The position numbers were made by a program, and so were the translations under genes. Source: Streptomyces xanthophaeus (lineage in GTDB: Bacteria > Actinomycetota > Actinomycetes > Streptomycetales > Streptomycetaceae). From it: DNA of 64,000 nucleotides. The notes under the pieces were generated by a model. That model ran no database searches. It saw only the letters and a list, made by a program, of their open reading frames with translations, and was not told the DNA's origin. Every line of letters begins with the position of its first letter. The stretch's first letter is position 1. The stretch lies in assembly GCF_030440515.1 (NCBI RefSeq), contig NZ_CP076543.1, positions 1,364,001 to 1,428,000 on the forward strand. The letters are read 5' to 3'. Below, one piece after another: positions 16,849-25,142 of the stretch.

Positions 16849-17887
16849 AGTCGGCGTAAGCGTCCCTGATCTCGGCGGCGGACAGGTTGAGGTGCTCCAG
16901 GATCGTGAAGCGTCCCGGGCGGGTCTGGGGGGCGTACTCGACGGCCGCGACGAACTCGTCGACGCTGAAGCCGATCTCCTCGGGTCCGACCGGCAGGCCG
17001 TGCCGGCGCAGCACCTCGGCGAAGAGGCCGGACTGCTCGGTGGCCCCGCGCAGGTGCATCGCGAAGGCGGCGCCGATGCCGACCTGCTCGCCGTGGAGCG
17101 CGGAGCGTCCCGGGTGGAGCAGGTCGAAGGCGTGGCTGATCTCGTGGCAGGCACCGGACGACGGGCGGGAGTCCCCGCTGATCGACATGGCGATGCCGGA
17201 GAGCACCAGCGCTTCGGAGAGCACGGTGAGGAACTCGTCGTCGCCGCATCCGCCGGGGTGGCGCAGCACGGACTCGCCGGCGGTACGGGCCATGGCGGCG
17301 GCCAGGCCGTCGACGGGCTCACCGTTGATCTTGTGCGAGAGCTCCCAGTCGGCGATCGCCGAGATGTTGGAGATCGCGTCACCGATGCCGGCGCGGATGA
17401 ACCGGACCGGGGCTTCCTTGATCACGTCGAGGTCGATCACCATGGCGATCGGCGTCGGCACACCGTAGGAACCGCGGCCGTTGTCGTTGTCCAGGATGGA
17501 CACCGGCGAGCAGATGCCGTCGTGCGAGAGGTTGGTGGCGACGGCCACCATGGGCAGCCCGACCCGCGCCGCGGCGTACTTGGCCACGTCGATGATCTTG
17601 CCGCCGCCCAGGCCCACGACGGCGTCGTAGCGGCGGCCCTTTATGTCGTCGGCCAGCTTGACCGCGGAGTCGATGGTGCCGTCGACGACCGCGTACCAGT
17701 CGGCGTGCGGCAGCACCGGCTCCAGCTTGGCGCGCAGCGCCACGCCGGAGCCGCCGCTGATCGCGATGGCCAGCTTGCCGGAGGCGGAGATCCGCTGGTC
17801 GGCCAGGAGGCCGGCCAGGTCGTCCATCGCCCCGCGACTGATGTCGACGACGACGGGCGAGGGGATGAGCCTCGTCAGTACTGGCAT
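16826..17887 (-). CDS. sn-glycerol-1-phosphate dehydrogenase-like (AraM/EgsA family) enzyme
   Basis: A 353-aa member of the iron-alcohol dehydrogenase/dehydroquinate synthase-like superfamily, closest in motifs to G1P dehydrogenases. GLGGGKIIDVAKYAA is the NAD-binding block, LSHDGICSPVSI supplies the metal Asp, and ACHEISHAFD and LHGEQVG supply the two His ligands. Such enzymes reduce dihydroxyacetone phosphate to sn-glycerol-1-phosphate. The start ATG 17887 overlaps the nucleotidyltransferase by 13 bases. The neighbours (nucleotidyltransferase and two CDP-alcohol phosphotransferases) suggest its product is activated with CTP and built into a surface phospho-polymer. A cyclitol or other polyol phosphate is possible. 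Confidence 0.85.
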   Translation of the reverse strand: MPVLTRLIPSPVVVDISRGAMDDLAGLLADQRISASGKLAIAISGGSGVALRAKLEPVLPHADWYAVVDGTIDSAVKLADDIKGRRYDAVVGLGGGKIIDVAKYAAARVGLPMVAVATNLSHDGICSPVSILDNDNGRGSYGVPTPIAMVIDLDVIKEAPVRFIRAGIGDAISNISAIADWELSHKINGEPVDGLAAAMARTAGESVLRHPGGCGDDEFLTVLSEALVLSGIAMSISGDSRPSSGACHEISHAFDLLHPGRSALHGEQVGIGAAFAMHLRGATEQSGLFAEVLRRHGLPVGPEEIGFSVDEFVAAVEYAPQTRPGRFTILEHLNLSAAEIRDAYADYVKTIRS

Positions 17888-18627
17888 GCGATCGTCCGGC
17901 CCTTGGCGAGGTCGTCGTGGTTGTCGATCTCGACCCACTTCACGTCGCCGATGGGGGCCACGTCGATGGTGAAGCCGTCGTTGACGAGCTGCTGGTAGCC
18001 GTCCTCGTAGTAGAGGTCGGGGTCCCGCTCGAAGGTGGTCTTCAGCGCCTCGGCGAGCTGCTCGGCGGCCTCGGGCTCGATGAGGGTGACACCGATGTAC
18101 TCGCCGGTGGCGTCGGCGGGGTCCATGAGCTTGGTGATCTTCTGGACGCCCTTCCCTTCGGCGGTGACGACCTTCATCTCCTCGTCGGCCAGGTTCTTGA
18201 CCGTGTCGAGGGCGAGGATGATCTTCTGGCCGCTGCCGCGGGCGGCGAGCAGGGTGCGCTCGACCGAGACCGGGTGGACGGTGTCGCCGTTGGCGAGGAT
18301 CACACCCTGCTTGAGGACCTCACGCGCGCACCACAGGGAGTAGGCGTTGTTCCACTCCTCGGCCTTGTCGTTGTCGATCAGCGTGATCTTGACGCCGTAC
18401 TTGGCCTCCAGGGCCTCGCGGCGGGCGTACACGGCTTCCTTGCGGTAGCCGACGACGATGGCGACCTCGGTCAGGCCGACCTCGGCGAAGTTGCCCAGGG
18501 TCAGGTCGAGAACCGTCAGGCTCTCCTCGTCACCCTCGGGGCCGACCGGCACGAGCGCCTTGGGCAGGGTGTCGGTGTAGGGACGCAGACGGCGTCCGGC
18601 ACCGGCAGCGAGTACAAGGCCGATCAT
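17875..18627 (-). CDS. LicC/PntC-like sugar or polyol-phosphate nucleotidyltransferase
   Basis: A 250-aa NTP transferase. The N-terminal VLAAGAGRRLRPYTDTLPKA (5-24) is the nucleotide-binding signature with the essential Arg and Lys, and LANGDTVH is the metal-binding Asp loop. NNAYSLWCAREVL resembles the phosphocholine/2-aminoethylphosphonate cytidylyltransferase branch. It probably makes a CDP-activated alcohol for the phosphotransferases around it. The ATG overlaps the upstream gene by ATGA. Confidence 0.87.
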   Translation of the reverse strand: MIGLVLAAGAGRRLRPYTDTLPKALVPVGPEGDEESLTVLDLTLGNFAEVGLTEVAIVVGYRKEAVYARREALEAKYGVKITLIDNDKAEEWNNAYSLWCAREVLKQGVILANGDTVHPVSVERTLLAARGSGQKIILALDTVKNLADEEMKVVTAEGKGVQKITKLMDPADATGEYIGVTLIEPEAAEQLAEALKTTFERDPDLYYEDGYQQLVNDGFTIDVAPIGDVKWVEIDNHDDLAKGRTIACQY

Positions 18628-20417
18628 GCTGGTTCTCCTTCGTCATGTACGGCGGGTGCTCCGGAGGAGACCCAGAATCGGATGCTCTCCACGAGCACCA
18701 CGAGTGCCACGAACACGGCCACGGCCGTGAGCGCGACGGGGAAGTCCGCTTCGCGCGATACGAGGACGGCCGCCAGGGCCGTGATCAGCAGGACCCGGCC
18801 TTCGTGGCCGCCGATCGTCCGCACCAGCCAGTGCGGGGGCGCGCCGGTGCCGCCGCGGATGCGGTACACCGTGTCGTAGTGATGGTAGGCGACCGCCGCG
18901 ATCAGGCCGAATGCCGCCGGGAGGGCCCCGGGGACGTCCGCCTTCATCGCGAGGACCAGCACGGTGGTGTACTCGGCGGCCCTGAACAGCGGCGGGATGA
19001 GCCAGTCCAGGGCGCCCTTGAGGGGTGCGGCGACGGCGAGGCCGGCCGCCATGACGTAGATCACCGCGACGGCGATCAGCCGCGGGTCGCCGAAGGGCAG
19101 GAACACGGCGCCCGCGATCATCACCAGCGTGCCGAGGGCCGCCACGTACACGGAGCCGAAGGACCCGGCGCGGCCGCGGAGCAGGCGGGCCTGGAGCTCG
19201 GCGAGCGGGCCGGAGTCGGCCAGGTCGGCCAGCGCCTGGGCCGCCCGGTCGGTGCGGGTGGCCTTGCGCGTCAGGGAACGCAGGACCCGGCCGGCGGTGG
19301 TGTAGAGCGCGCCGAAGGCGCAGCCGATCAGCAGGGCGTAGAAGACGATCCGGGGGGTGGTGAAGGCGGTCAGGACCGCGATCATCGCCCAGCGCTCACC
19401 GATCGGGAGGATGATCATCCGGCGGACCCACACGGTCCAGCCGACGCTGTCGAGCCGGCCGGAGAGGGCGGCCGTGGGACTCGTGTTGGCGGTGGCGTCG
19501 TGGTTGGCCTCGTTGAAGGAGAAGTCCACGACGTGCCGGCAGGTCATCAGGATCATGGAGCCGACGGCCAGGGCCCAGACGTCGTCGCCGTTCCTGGCCG
19601 CGCCGAGGGCGAGGCCCGCGTAGAAGGAGTACTCCTTCGCGCGGTCGAAGGTGGCGTCGAGCCAGGCACCCATCGTCGAGTACTGGAGCGAGTAGCGGGC
19701 GAGCTGCCCGTCGGTGCAGTCCAGCACGAAGGAGACGAGGAGCAGCACCCCGGCCGCCACGTAGCCCCAGCGCTCGCCCGTGGCCGCGCAGCCGGCCGCG
19801 ACGAGCGCGGTGATCAGCGAGGCGGTGGTGACCTGGTTCGGGGTCAGGCCGCGGCGCGCGCACCAGCGGGCGATGTAGCGCGAGTAGGGGCTGATGCAGA
19901 AGGTGGTGAAGAAGCCGTCGCGGGACTTCACGGCGGTCCGCAGGCGTACGGCCTCGTCGTCGACGGCGGCGACGGCGGCGGTCGCCGCGTCGCGCTCGGC
20001 AGGGCCGGCGGGGACCGCGGCGACGAGCGTGCCCAGTTCGGGGCGCTGGACGGTGGTCCCGGCGGCCTCGACGGCGGCGGCGAGCCGGTCGGCGTACGGG
20101 CCGGCCCCGTCGGTGCCCGCGGCGGCCTCGGCGGCAGCCTTGTCGAGGGCCCCGCGGGCTCCGGCCTGGACGGCGAGGGCACCGGTCACGGCGCAGGCGT
20201 CGAAGCGCGGGTCGGTCAGTGCGAGGCGCAGCGCGTGCACGTGCCCGACGAAGGCGCTGTCCACGACGGCCACCCGCTGGTCGGCGGGTACGCCCGCCAG
20301 CGCGGCGGCGGCGTCCTGGGGACCGGCGGCCGGGCGGACGTCGAAGCCGAGGGAGCGCAGCTCGTCCGCGAGCGGTGATCCGGGGACCGGCAGGCCGGTG
20401 AGGATGACGGTCGGCAG
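18624..20417 (-). CDS. Large CDP-alcohol phosphotransferase fusion (DUF5941 type), probable CTG start
   Basis: A 597-aa multi-domain membrane protein if it starts at CTG 20417. Residues 1 to about 165 form a soluble N-domain. A CDP-alcohol phosphotransferase core follows with the full motif Dx2DGx2ARx8Gx3Dx3D at 233-258 (LDCTDGQLAR, then GAWLDATFD). A further membrane-rich C-domain matches what I recall as DUF5941. CTG is chosen because AAGGAG lies nine bases before it, an in-frame TGA is just upstream, and the product then begins (M)PTVILTGLPVPG. The first ATG/GTG/TTG is GTG 20273, which has no ribosome site and would lose 48 residues. It is the first gene of the surface-polymer operon. Confidence 0.85.
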   Translation of the reverse strand: MPTVILTGLPVPGSPLADELRSLGFDVRPAAGPQDAAAALAGVPADQRVAVVDSAFVGHVHALRLALTDPRFDACAVTGALAVQAGARGALDKAAAEAAAGTDGAGPYADRLAAAVEAAGTTVQRPELGTLVAAVPAGPAERDAATAAVAAVDDEAVRLRTAVKSRDGFFTTFCISPYSRYIARWCARRGLTPNQVTTASLITALVAAGCAATGERWGYVAAGVLLLVSFVLDCTDGQLARYSLQYSTMGAWLDATFDRAKEYSFYAGLALGAARNGDDVWALAVGSMILMTCRHVVDFSFNEANHDATANTSPTAALSGRLDSVGWTVWVRRMIILPIGERWAMIAVLTAFTTPRIVFYALLIGCAFGALYTTAGRVLRSLTRKATRTDRAAQALADLADSGPLAELQARLLRGRAGSFGSVYVAALGTLVMIAGAVFLPFGDPRLIAVAVIYVMAAGLAVAAPLKGALDWLIPPLFRAAEYTTVLVLAMKADVPGALPAAFGLIAAVAYHHYDTVYRIRGGTGAPPHWLVRTIGGHEGRVLLITALAAVLVSREADFPVALTAVAVFVALVVLVESIRFWVSSGAPAVHDEGEPA

Positions 20418-20788
20418 ACGAACTCACTCCTTGTAACGGATTCCGAACGCGCGCCCTCATGGGGCGGCGGCACGTCGGCAGAGGCTATCGGATGAATGGA
20501 AGCAGGGGTTCACCACCCGTTTACGCCCTGATAAGCCGAATATTCGGGCCTCGGGCCGGGTTCCGATCATCATTGACGATCACGGCGCGGTACCACAAAC
20601 GGCCCGGATGTTACGGTGGACACGCCCCTGGACGTGTCGAGTGGAAAGAGGTGGGTTGATGACCGTCGTAGTGCTCGCGGCCATGCGCAGCGAACTCCGG
20701 TGCATCTCCCCTTCCTTCCGGGCATCCGGCCGGGCCTGATCACACAGCTGGGCCTCGTCGGCCGGAGCCCCCGTTCCAAGGGTTCACG
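20418..20788. other. Divergent spacer with a 26-codon ORF
   Basis: This spacer separates the surface-polymer operon (minus) from the methyltransferase fusion (plus). It contains a 26-codon frame on the plus strand, ATG 20659 to TGA 20739, preceded by AGAGGTGGG. Its product starts MTVVVLAAMRSELR and has no recognised domain; it may be a leader peptide or chance. Promoters must be here but I could not place them convincingly. Confidence 0.4.
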
Positions 20789-22111
20789 TTGACCGACAGC
20801 AATTCCTTCGACGATTCCTCCGATCCCGAGGGCGTCGACGACTTCACGCACGCCTTCTTCGCCCTGCACCACGGCCTGCCCCGGCAGGCTCCGGGCTCCG
20901 ACGCGAGCACCCGCCACCTGTTGTCCCTGTGCGGACCGCTGCCCGAGCGGCCGCGCGTCCTCGACCTGGGGTGCGGCCCGGGCCGCAGCGCGCTGCTGCT
21001 CGCCGCCGAGGCGGCCGCGTCCGGCACCGGCGCCGAGGTGACCGCCGTCGACCTGCACGCCCCCTTCCTCGACGAGCTCCGCACGGCCGCCGCGGCCCGC
21101 GGCCTCGCCGACCGGGTCCGCACGATCGAGGCGGACATGGGCGCACTGACCGGCGAGGACTTCGAGGACGGCTCCTTCGACCTCGTCTGGGCGGAGGGCT
21201 CCGCCTACATCCTCGGCTTCGACGCCGCGCTCGCGCGGTGGAAGCGGCTGCTCGCCCCGGGCGGCACCCTCGTCCTGACCGAGTGCGGGTGGACGGTCCC
21301 CGATCCGTCCGCGGGCGCCCGCGCCTTCTGGGACCCGCACTACGCACTGCGCACCACCGCCGGCAACCTCGCGGCCGCCCAGGCCGCCGGGTACCAGGTG
21401 CTCGGCGTGCACGAGCTGCCCGACTCCGACTGGGCCGAGTACTACGGCCCGCTCGCCGAGCGGGTCCGTTCCTTGGCCGCAGCCGGCGGCCCGGCGATGG
21501 CGCGGGCCCTGGCCGCGACGCGCGAGGAGCTCGACGTACGGGCCCGCCACGGGCACGAGTACGGGTACACGGGCTACGTCCTGCGCCCGGTGAGCGCCGG
21601 GGACGGCGACGCCTGGCCCGCCCGGCCGGAGGCCGTGGCCGACGCGGCCGCGGTCCGGGAGATCAACCTGGCGGCCTTCGGGACTCCGCTGGAGGCCGAC
21701 CTCGTGGACGCGCTGCGCGCCGACGGCTCGTGGCTGCCCGGGCTGTCGTACGTGGCCGAGGCCCCGGACGGTTCGGTGGCGGCGCACGCCCTGCTGACCC
21801 GCTGCGAGGTCGACGGCTCACCGGCGCTCGCCCTCGCCCCGGTGGCGGCCGATCCCGCGCTGCAGCGCTCGGGCGCGGGCAGCTCGGTCGTACGGGCCCT
21901 GCTCGCGGCGGCCCGGGAGCGCGGGGAGCAACTGGTCCTCGTCCTGGGGCACCCGGAGTACTACCCGCGCTTCGGTTTCGTCCCGGCGTCGTACTTCGGT
22001 ATCCGGGCCCCCTTCGAGGTCCCCGACGAAGCCGTGATGGCGCTGGTGCTGGATGATTCCCGTCCGGTCCCGGCGGGAACGATCAGATATCCGGCCCCGT
22101 TCGGAGTCTGA
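20789..22111 (+). CDS. SAM methyltransferase fused to GNAT acetyltransferase
   Basis: A 440-aa two-domain protein. Residues about 20-260 are a class I SAM-dependent methyltransferase (motif I VLDLGCGPGRSALLL near 57-71, VTAVDLH motif II, GGTLVLTECGW post-motif). Residues about 285-440 are a GNAT/YhbS-like acetyltransferase with the LVLVLGHPEYYPRFGF signature near the C-terminus, which is the usual YhbS ending. The fusion suggests both act on one substrate, which is unknown. Start TTG 20789 has a weak AAGG site. A strong hairpin follows the stop. Confidence 0.87.
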   Translation: MTDSNSFDDSSDPEGVDDFTHAFFALHHGLPRQAPGSDASTRHLLSLCGPLPERPRVLDLGCGPGRSALLLAAEAAASGTGAEVTAVDLHAPFLDELRTAAAARGLADRVRTIEADMGALTGEDFEDGSFDLVWAEGSAYILGFDAALARWKRLLAPGGTLVLTECGWTVPDPSAGARAFWDPHYALRTTAGNLAAAQAAGYQVLGVHELPDSDWAEYYGPLAERVRSLAAAGGPAMARALAATREELDVRARHGHEYGYTGYVLRPVSAGDGDAWPARPEAVADAAAVREINLAAFGTPLEADLVDALRADGSWLPGLSYVAEAPDGSVAAHALLTRCEVDGSPALALAPVAADPALQRSGAGSSVVRALLAAARERGEQLVLVLGHPEYYPRFGFVPASYFGIRAPFEVPDEAVMALVLDDSRPVPAGTIRYPAPFGV

Positions 22112-22159
22112 GCCGCACACGAGGTCATGTGAGTGACACGTGAGCGAGACGTGAGGTGA

Positions 22160-22196
22160 TCCGCCCCCCGGCGCGTAGCACGCGACGGGGGGCGGA
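22160..22196. terminator. 11-bp stem hairpin between the fusion gene and idi
   Basis: TCCGCCCCCCG at 22160-22170 pairs perfectly with 22186-22196, and the loop holds an inner CGCG/CGCG pairing. It lies about 50 bases after the methyltransferase fusion and 80 before idi. Confidence 0.7.
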
Positions 22197-22275
22197 CATG
22201 CGTGGATGTCCGAAGTGGGGACAAGCCTCTTTTGTACGGCAGACTGAAGGCCGAAGTCCGAAGCGAAGGATGGGT

Positions 22276-22875
22276 ATGCCGACCACACCAGCCACCGCCG
22301 CGAACAGCGCGTCCAACGGCACCGGTACTCAAGAACCGATCATGCTCGAACTGGTCGACGAGGCCGGCAACACCATCGGCACGGCGGAGAAGCTCTCCGC
22401 CCATCAGGCGCCCGGGCTGTTGCACCGGGCGTTCTCCGTGTTCCTCTTCGACGAGCAGGGCCGTCTGCTGCTCCAGCAGCGGGCCCTCGGGAAGTACCAC
22501 TCCCCCGGCGTCTGGTCGAACACCTGTTGCGGTCACCCCTATCCCGGGGAGTCTCCGTTCGCGGCCGCGGCCCGGCGGACCCATGAGGAGCTGGGCCTGT
22601 CGCCCTCGCTGCTCGCGCAGGCGGGGACGGTGCGCTACAACCACCCGGACCCCGCGTCGGGTCTGGTGGAGCAGGAGTTCAATCACCTCTTCGTGGGACT
22701 CGCGCAGACGGTCGTGCGGCCGGATCCGGAGGAGGTCGAGGACACCGCCTTCGTCACCGCCGGGGAGCTGGCGAAGCGGCACGCCGAGGTGCCGTTCTCG
22801 GCCTGGTTCATGACCGTGCTGGACGCGGCGCGGCCCGCGATCCGCGAGCTGACCGGCGACGCGGCGGGCTGGTAG
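22276..22875 (+). CDS. idi: Isopentenyl-diphosphate delta-isomerase, type I
   Basis: A 199-aa Nudix-fold IPP isomerase that interconverts IPP and DMAPP. The catalytic Cys sits in SNTCCGHPYPGE and the catalytic Glu pair in the THEELG block; VEQEFNHLF supplies metal and substrate contacts. ATG 22276 is chosen for AAGGA five bases upstream and family length. ATG 22270 is two codons earlier. Though not in the hopanoid operon, it feeds the same isoprenoid supply. Confidence 0.95.
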   Translation: MPTTPATAANSASNGTGTQEPIMLELVDEAGNTIGTAEKLSAHQAPGLLHRAFSVFLFDEQGRLLLQQRALGKYHSPGVWSNTCCGHPYPGESPFAAAARRTHEELGLSPSLLAQAGTVRYNHPDPASGLVEQEFNHLFVGLAQTVVRPDPEEVEDTAFVTAGELAKRHAEVPFSAWFMTVLDAARPAIRELTGDAAGW

Positions 22876-22932
22876 CCCGTACACCGTCCCGCCGTCCGGC
22901 CGAGCGCCGGCCGCCGCGTCGCCGGCCGCCGC

Positions 22933-23427
22933 TCAGCCTGCGGTCGGCGGGGCGGTGAGCGGCAGGGCCGCCCAGATCACCTTGCCGCCGGTCGAGGTGT
23001 GCTCGACGTCGCAGACCCCGCCGGCCTCCAGGGTGATCTCCCGGACCAGGAGCAGGCCCCGGCCGCCGGTCTGACCGAAGTCGGCCTCCAGTGCCTTGGG
23101 GCGGTAGGGGTGGTTGTCCTCGACGGCCACCCGCACCCACTCACGGCCGATCGCGACCTCGACCGCGACCTCCGGCGAGAGCAGAGCGGCGTGCCGGACC
23201 GAGTTCGTCACCAGCTCGGAGACGATCAGGAGCAGGGAGTACACGAGGTCCTGATGGGCCGGCACCCCCTGGCGCCCGAGCAGGTCCCTGACCGCACGGC
23301 GGGCCTGCGGAACGGATTCTTCAACCGCGGGCGCGGTGAACCTCCACACACCCTCGTAGGCGAGGGGGTCGGCCGGAGCCTCTGCCTCACCCGCCTTGGC
23401 CTGCGGGACACTCCCGCTGACGTCCAT
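22933..23427 (-). CDS. Anti-sigma-type ATP-binding protein (HATPase_c_2)
   Basis: A 164-aa single-domain GHKL ATPase of the RsbW/SpoIIAB-like group abundant in Streptomyces. The N-box is LLLIVSELVTNSVRHA near 69-84, the D-box VAVEDNHPYRP near 106-116, and the G-box GGRGLLLV near 126-133. Such proteins act as anti-sigma kinases or as regulators of SpoIIE-type phosphatases. ATG 23427 is preceded by GGGGGACGG. No sigma factor or anti-anti-sigma gene lies next to it. Confidence 0.88.
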   Translation of the reverse strand: MDVSGSVPQAKAGEAEAPADPLAYEGVWRFTAPAVEESVPQARRAVRDLLGRQGVPAHQDLVYSLLLIVSELVTNSVRHAALLSPEVAVEVAIGREWVRVAVEDNHPYRPKALEADFGQTGGRGLLLVREITLEAGGVCDVEHTSTGGKVIWAALPLTAPPTAG

Positions 23428-23500
23428 GTTCCGTCCCCCGTCTTCACGCTCGATCGTCTCCACGCGACAAGAGTGGGGAACGGGCTGGTCCGGACCCGAC

Positions 23501-23519
23501 CGCTGACCAGAAGTCAGCG
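23501..23519. promoter_or_regulatory. CGCTGAC-N5-GTCAGCG inverted repeat upstream of the ATPase gene
   Basis: A perfect 7-bp inverted repeat with a 5-base spacer (CAGAA) lies about 75 bases upstream of the anti-sigma-type ATPase start. It could be an operator or an RNA hairpin. The role is unknown. Confidence 0.45.
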
Positions 23520-23569
23520 TCTATCGGACACATTCTGACCACTGGCGTATGACAGAGTCAGTTGTTCGA

Positions 23570-24259
23570 CTATTCCTGATCTTCTGTCGGACGCTTCCCG
23601 GCCGTCTCTCCCGGCCCGTCCCCCGCGGCCGCCGCCGCCGGAGCCTCGTCCTCCCTGACCAGCCCCAGGATGCGGCGGGAGCCCATGCCCATGGCCACCA
23701 GGCTCAGCCCGTCGAACAGCAGGGCGAGGGAGAAGAAGGTTCCGATCACGTACAGACTGTTGCCGGGCCAGTTGGAGAGGATCAGGAAGCCCAGCAGGAT
23801 CCCGAAGGCGCCCTGGACGACCGCGAGCCCGAAATTGGCACCGCGCACCACCAGCGCCCCGACCAGCCGGAACACCCCGCCCGTGAGGAAGAGCAGCGCG
23901 GCGAACATGGTCAGTGCCTCGGCGCTCGCCTCGGGACGGCGCAGGATCACGAAGCCCGCGGCCAGGTTGATCGCGGCGACGACGACGGCGAGCCAGAAGT
24001 AGTTGCTCCTGCGCCACTGCACGGCCTGCAGCAGGCCCACCACACCGCCGATCAGCAGCAGCCAGCCGAAGAGGAACATCGAGGTGAGCGTGGCCAGGCC
24101 CGTGTAGACCAGACCGACCAGACCGGCCAGCACCAGGATCACCCCGAGCGCCGTCATCAGCGCGAAGCTGCGGTTGAGCTTCTTCTTCTCCCGCTGCGGT
24201 TCCTGGCCCCCGGCCTGGGTCCCCGTACCGTGTGCACCGTCTGCACGGTCTGCGCCCAT
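23570..24259 (-). CDS. HdeD-family (DUF308) membrane protein
   Basis: A 229-aa protein with about six membrane helices from residue 35 to 195 (for example MTALGVILVLAGLVGLVY, FLFGWLLLIGGVVGLL and TMFAALLFLTGGVFRL) in the paired-repeat pattern of HdeD/DUF308. The N- and C-terminal ends are hydrophilic and charged. HdeD is linked to acid stress in enterobacteria; its role in Streptomyces is unknown. ATG 24259 follows GGAGGTGG at a good distance. Confidence 0.85.
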   Translation of the reverse strand: MGADRADGAHGTGTQAGGQEPQREKKKLNRSFALMTALGVILVLAGLVGLVYTGLATLTSMFLFGWLLLIGGVVGLLQAVQWRRSNYFWLAVVVAAINLAAGFVILRRPEASAEALTMFAALLFLTGGVFRLVGALVVRGANFGLAVVQGAFGILLGFLILSNWPGNSLYVIGTFFSLALLFDGLSLVAMGMGSRRILGLVREDEAPAAAAAGDGPGETAGKRPTEDQE

Positions 24260-24334
24260 GGACGTGCCACCTCCTCGCACCCCCGACGGACTCCCTTGAT
24301 CATAGGTATGACCGCCCGGGATAGCATCCGGCGC

Positions 24335-25132
24335 ATGGACGCAGCCATGGATGCAACCCTCCTGCACACGGTCGCCGACGGGGTGGCCACGATCGTCATC
24401 TCGCACCCCGCCAAGCGCAACGCCATGACCGCCGCCATGTGGCGCGCGCTCCCGGGGCTGGTGGCGGACCTGGCGGACGACCCGGCGGTACGGGTGCTCG
24501 TGCTGACCGGAGCCGGGCCGACCTTCTGCGCGGGCGCCGACATCTCCTCGCTGACCGGGGACGCGGCGGAGCCCGGGGAAGCCAGGGCTTCCGGGGAGGC
24601 CGCGGACCCGCGGGCCCTGGCCGTGGCCGCCGAGGAGGCGCTGGCCGCCTTCCCCAAGCCCACGCTGGCGGCGATCCGCGGCTTCTGCGTGGGTGGCGGC
24701 AGCCAGCTCGCGGCCGCCTGCGACCTGCGCTTCGCCGAGGAGGGCGCCTCCTTCGGAGTGACCCCGGCCAGGCTGGGCATCGTCTACCCCGCGTCCTCCA
24801 CCCGCCGGCTGGCGAGCCTGGTCGGCCCGGCCTGGGCCAAATACCTCCTCTTCTCCGCCGAGCTGATCGGCGCGGAGACGGCGCTGCGCGCCGGGTTCCT
24901 GAACGAGCTGCTGCCGACCGGGCAACTGGACAAGCGGGTCGCCGAGTTCACCCGGATCCTGGCCTCGCGCTCCCAGCTGACGCAGGCGGCGGCCAAGGAG
25001 TTCGCGGACGGCCGGACCGACCGGGACGCGTACTGGGAGGAGCAGGCGGCTGGGAGCGAGGACACCGCGGAGGGGGTCGCCGCGTTCCTGGAGCGCCGGG
25101 CTCCGCGCTTCACGTGGACCCCGGCTCCGTGA
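24335..25132 (+). CDS. Enoyl-CoA hydratase/isomerase family protein
   Basis: A 265-aa crotonase-fold protein. The first oxyanion-hole motif is FCAGADISSL near 68-77 and the second is RGFCVGGGSQLAAACD; the usual Glu of the GxPE region is replaced, since the segment reads TPARLGIVYPAS, so it may be an isomerase or other crotonase. The start is ATG 24335 or 24347. There is no ribosome site, but TAGCAT lies seven bases before ATG 24335, which suggests a leaderless transcript. Confidence 0.85.
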   Translation: MDAAMDATLLHTVADGVATIVISHPAKRNAMTAAMWRALPGLVADLADDPAVRVLVLTGAGPTFCAGADISSLTGDAAEPGEARASGEAADPRALAVAAEEALAAFPKPTLAAIRGFCVGGGSQLAAACDLRFAEEGASFGVTPARLGIVYPASSTRRLASLVGPAWAKYLLFSAELIGAETALRAGFLNELLPTGQLDKRVAEFTRILASRSQLTQAAAKEFADGRTDRDAYWEEQAAGSEDTAEGVAAFLERRAPRFTWTPAP

Positions 25133-25142
25133 CGGCCGGCCG

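Noticed and set aside
20659..20739. 26-codon ORF as a real gene
   Set aside because: It has a good ribosome site but no family or conservation evidence; kept only as a note in the spacer entry.
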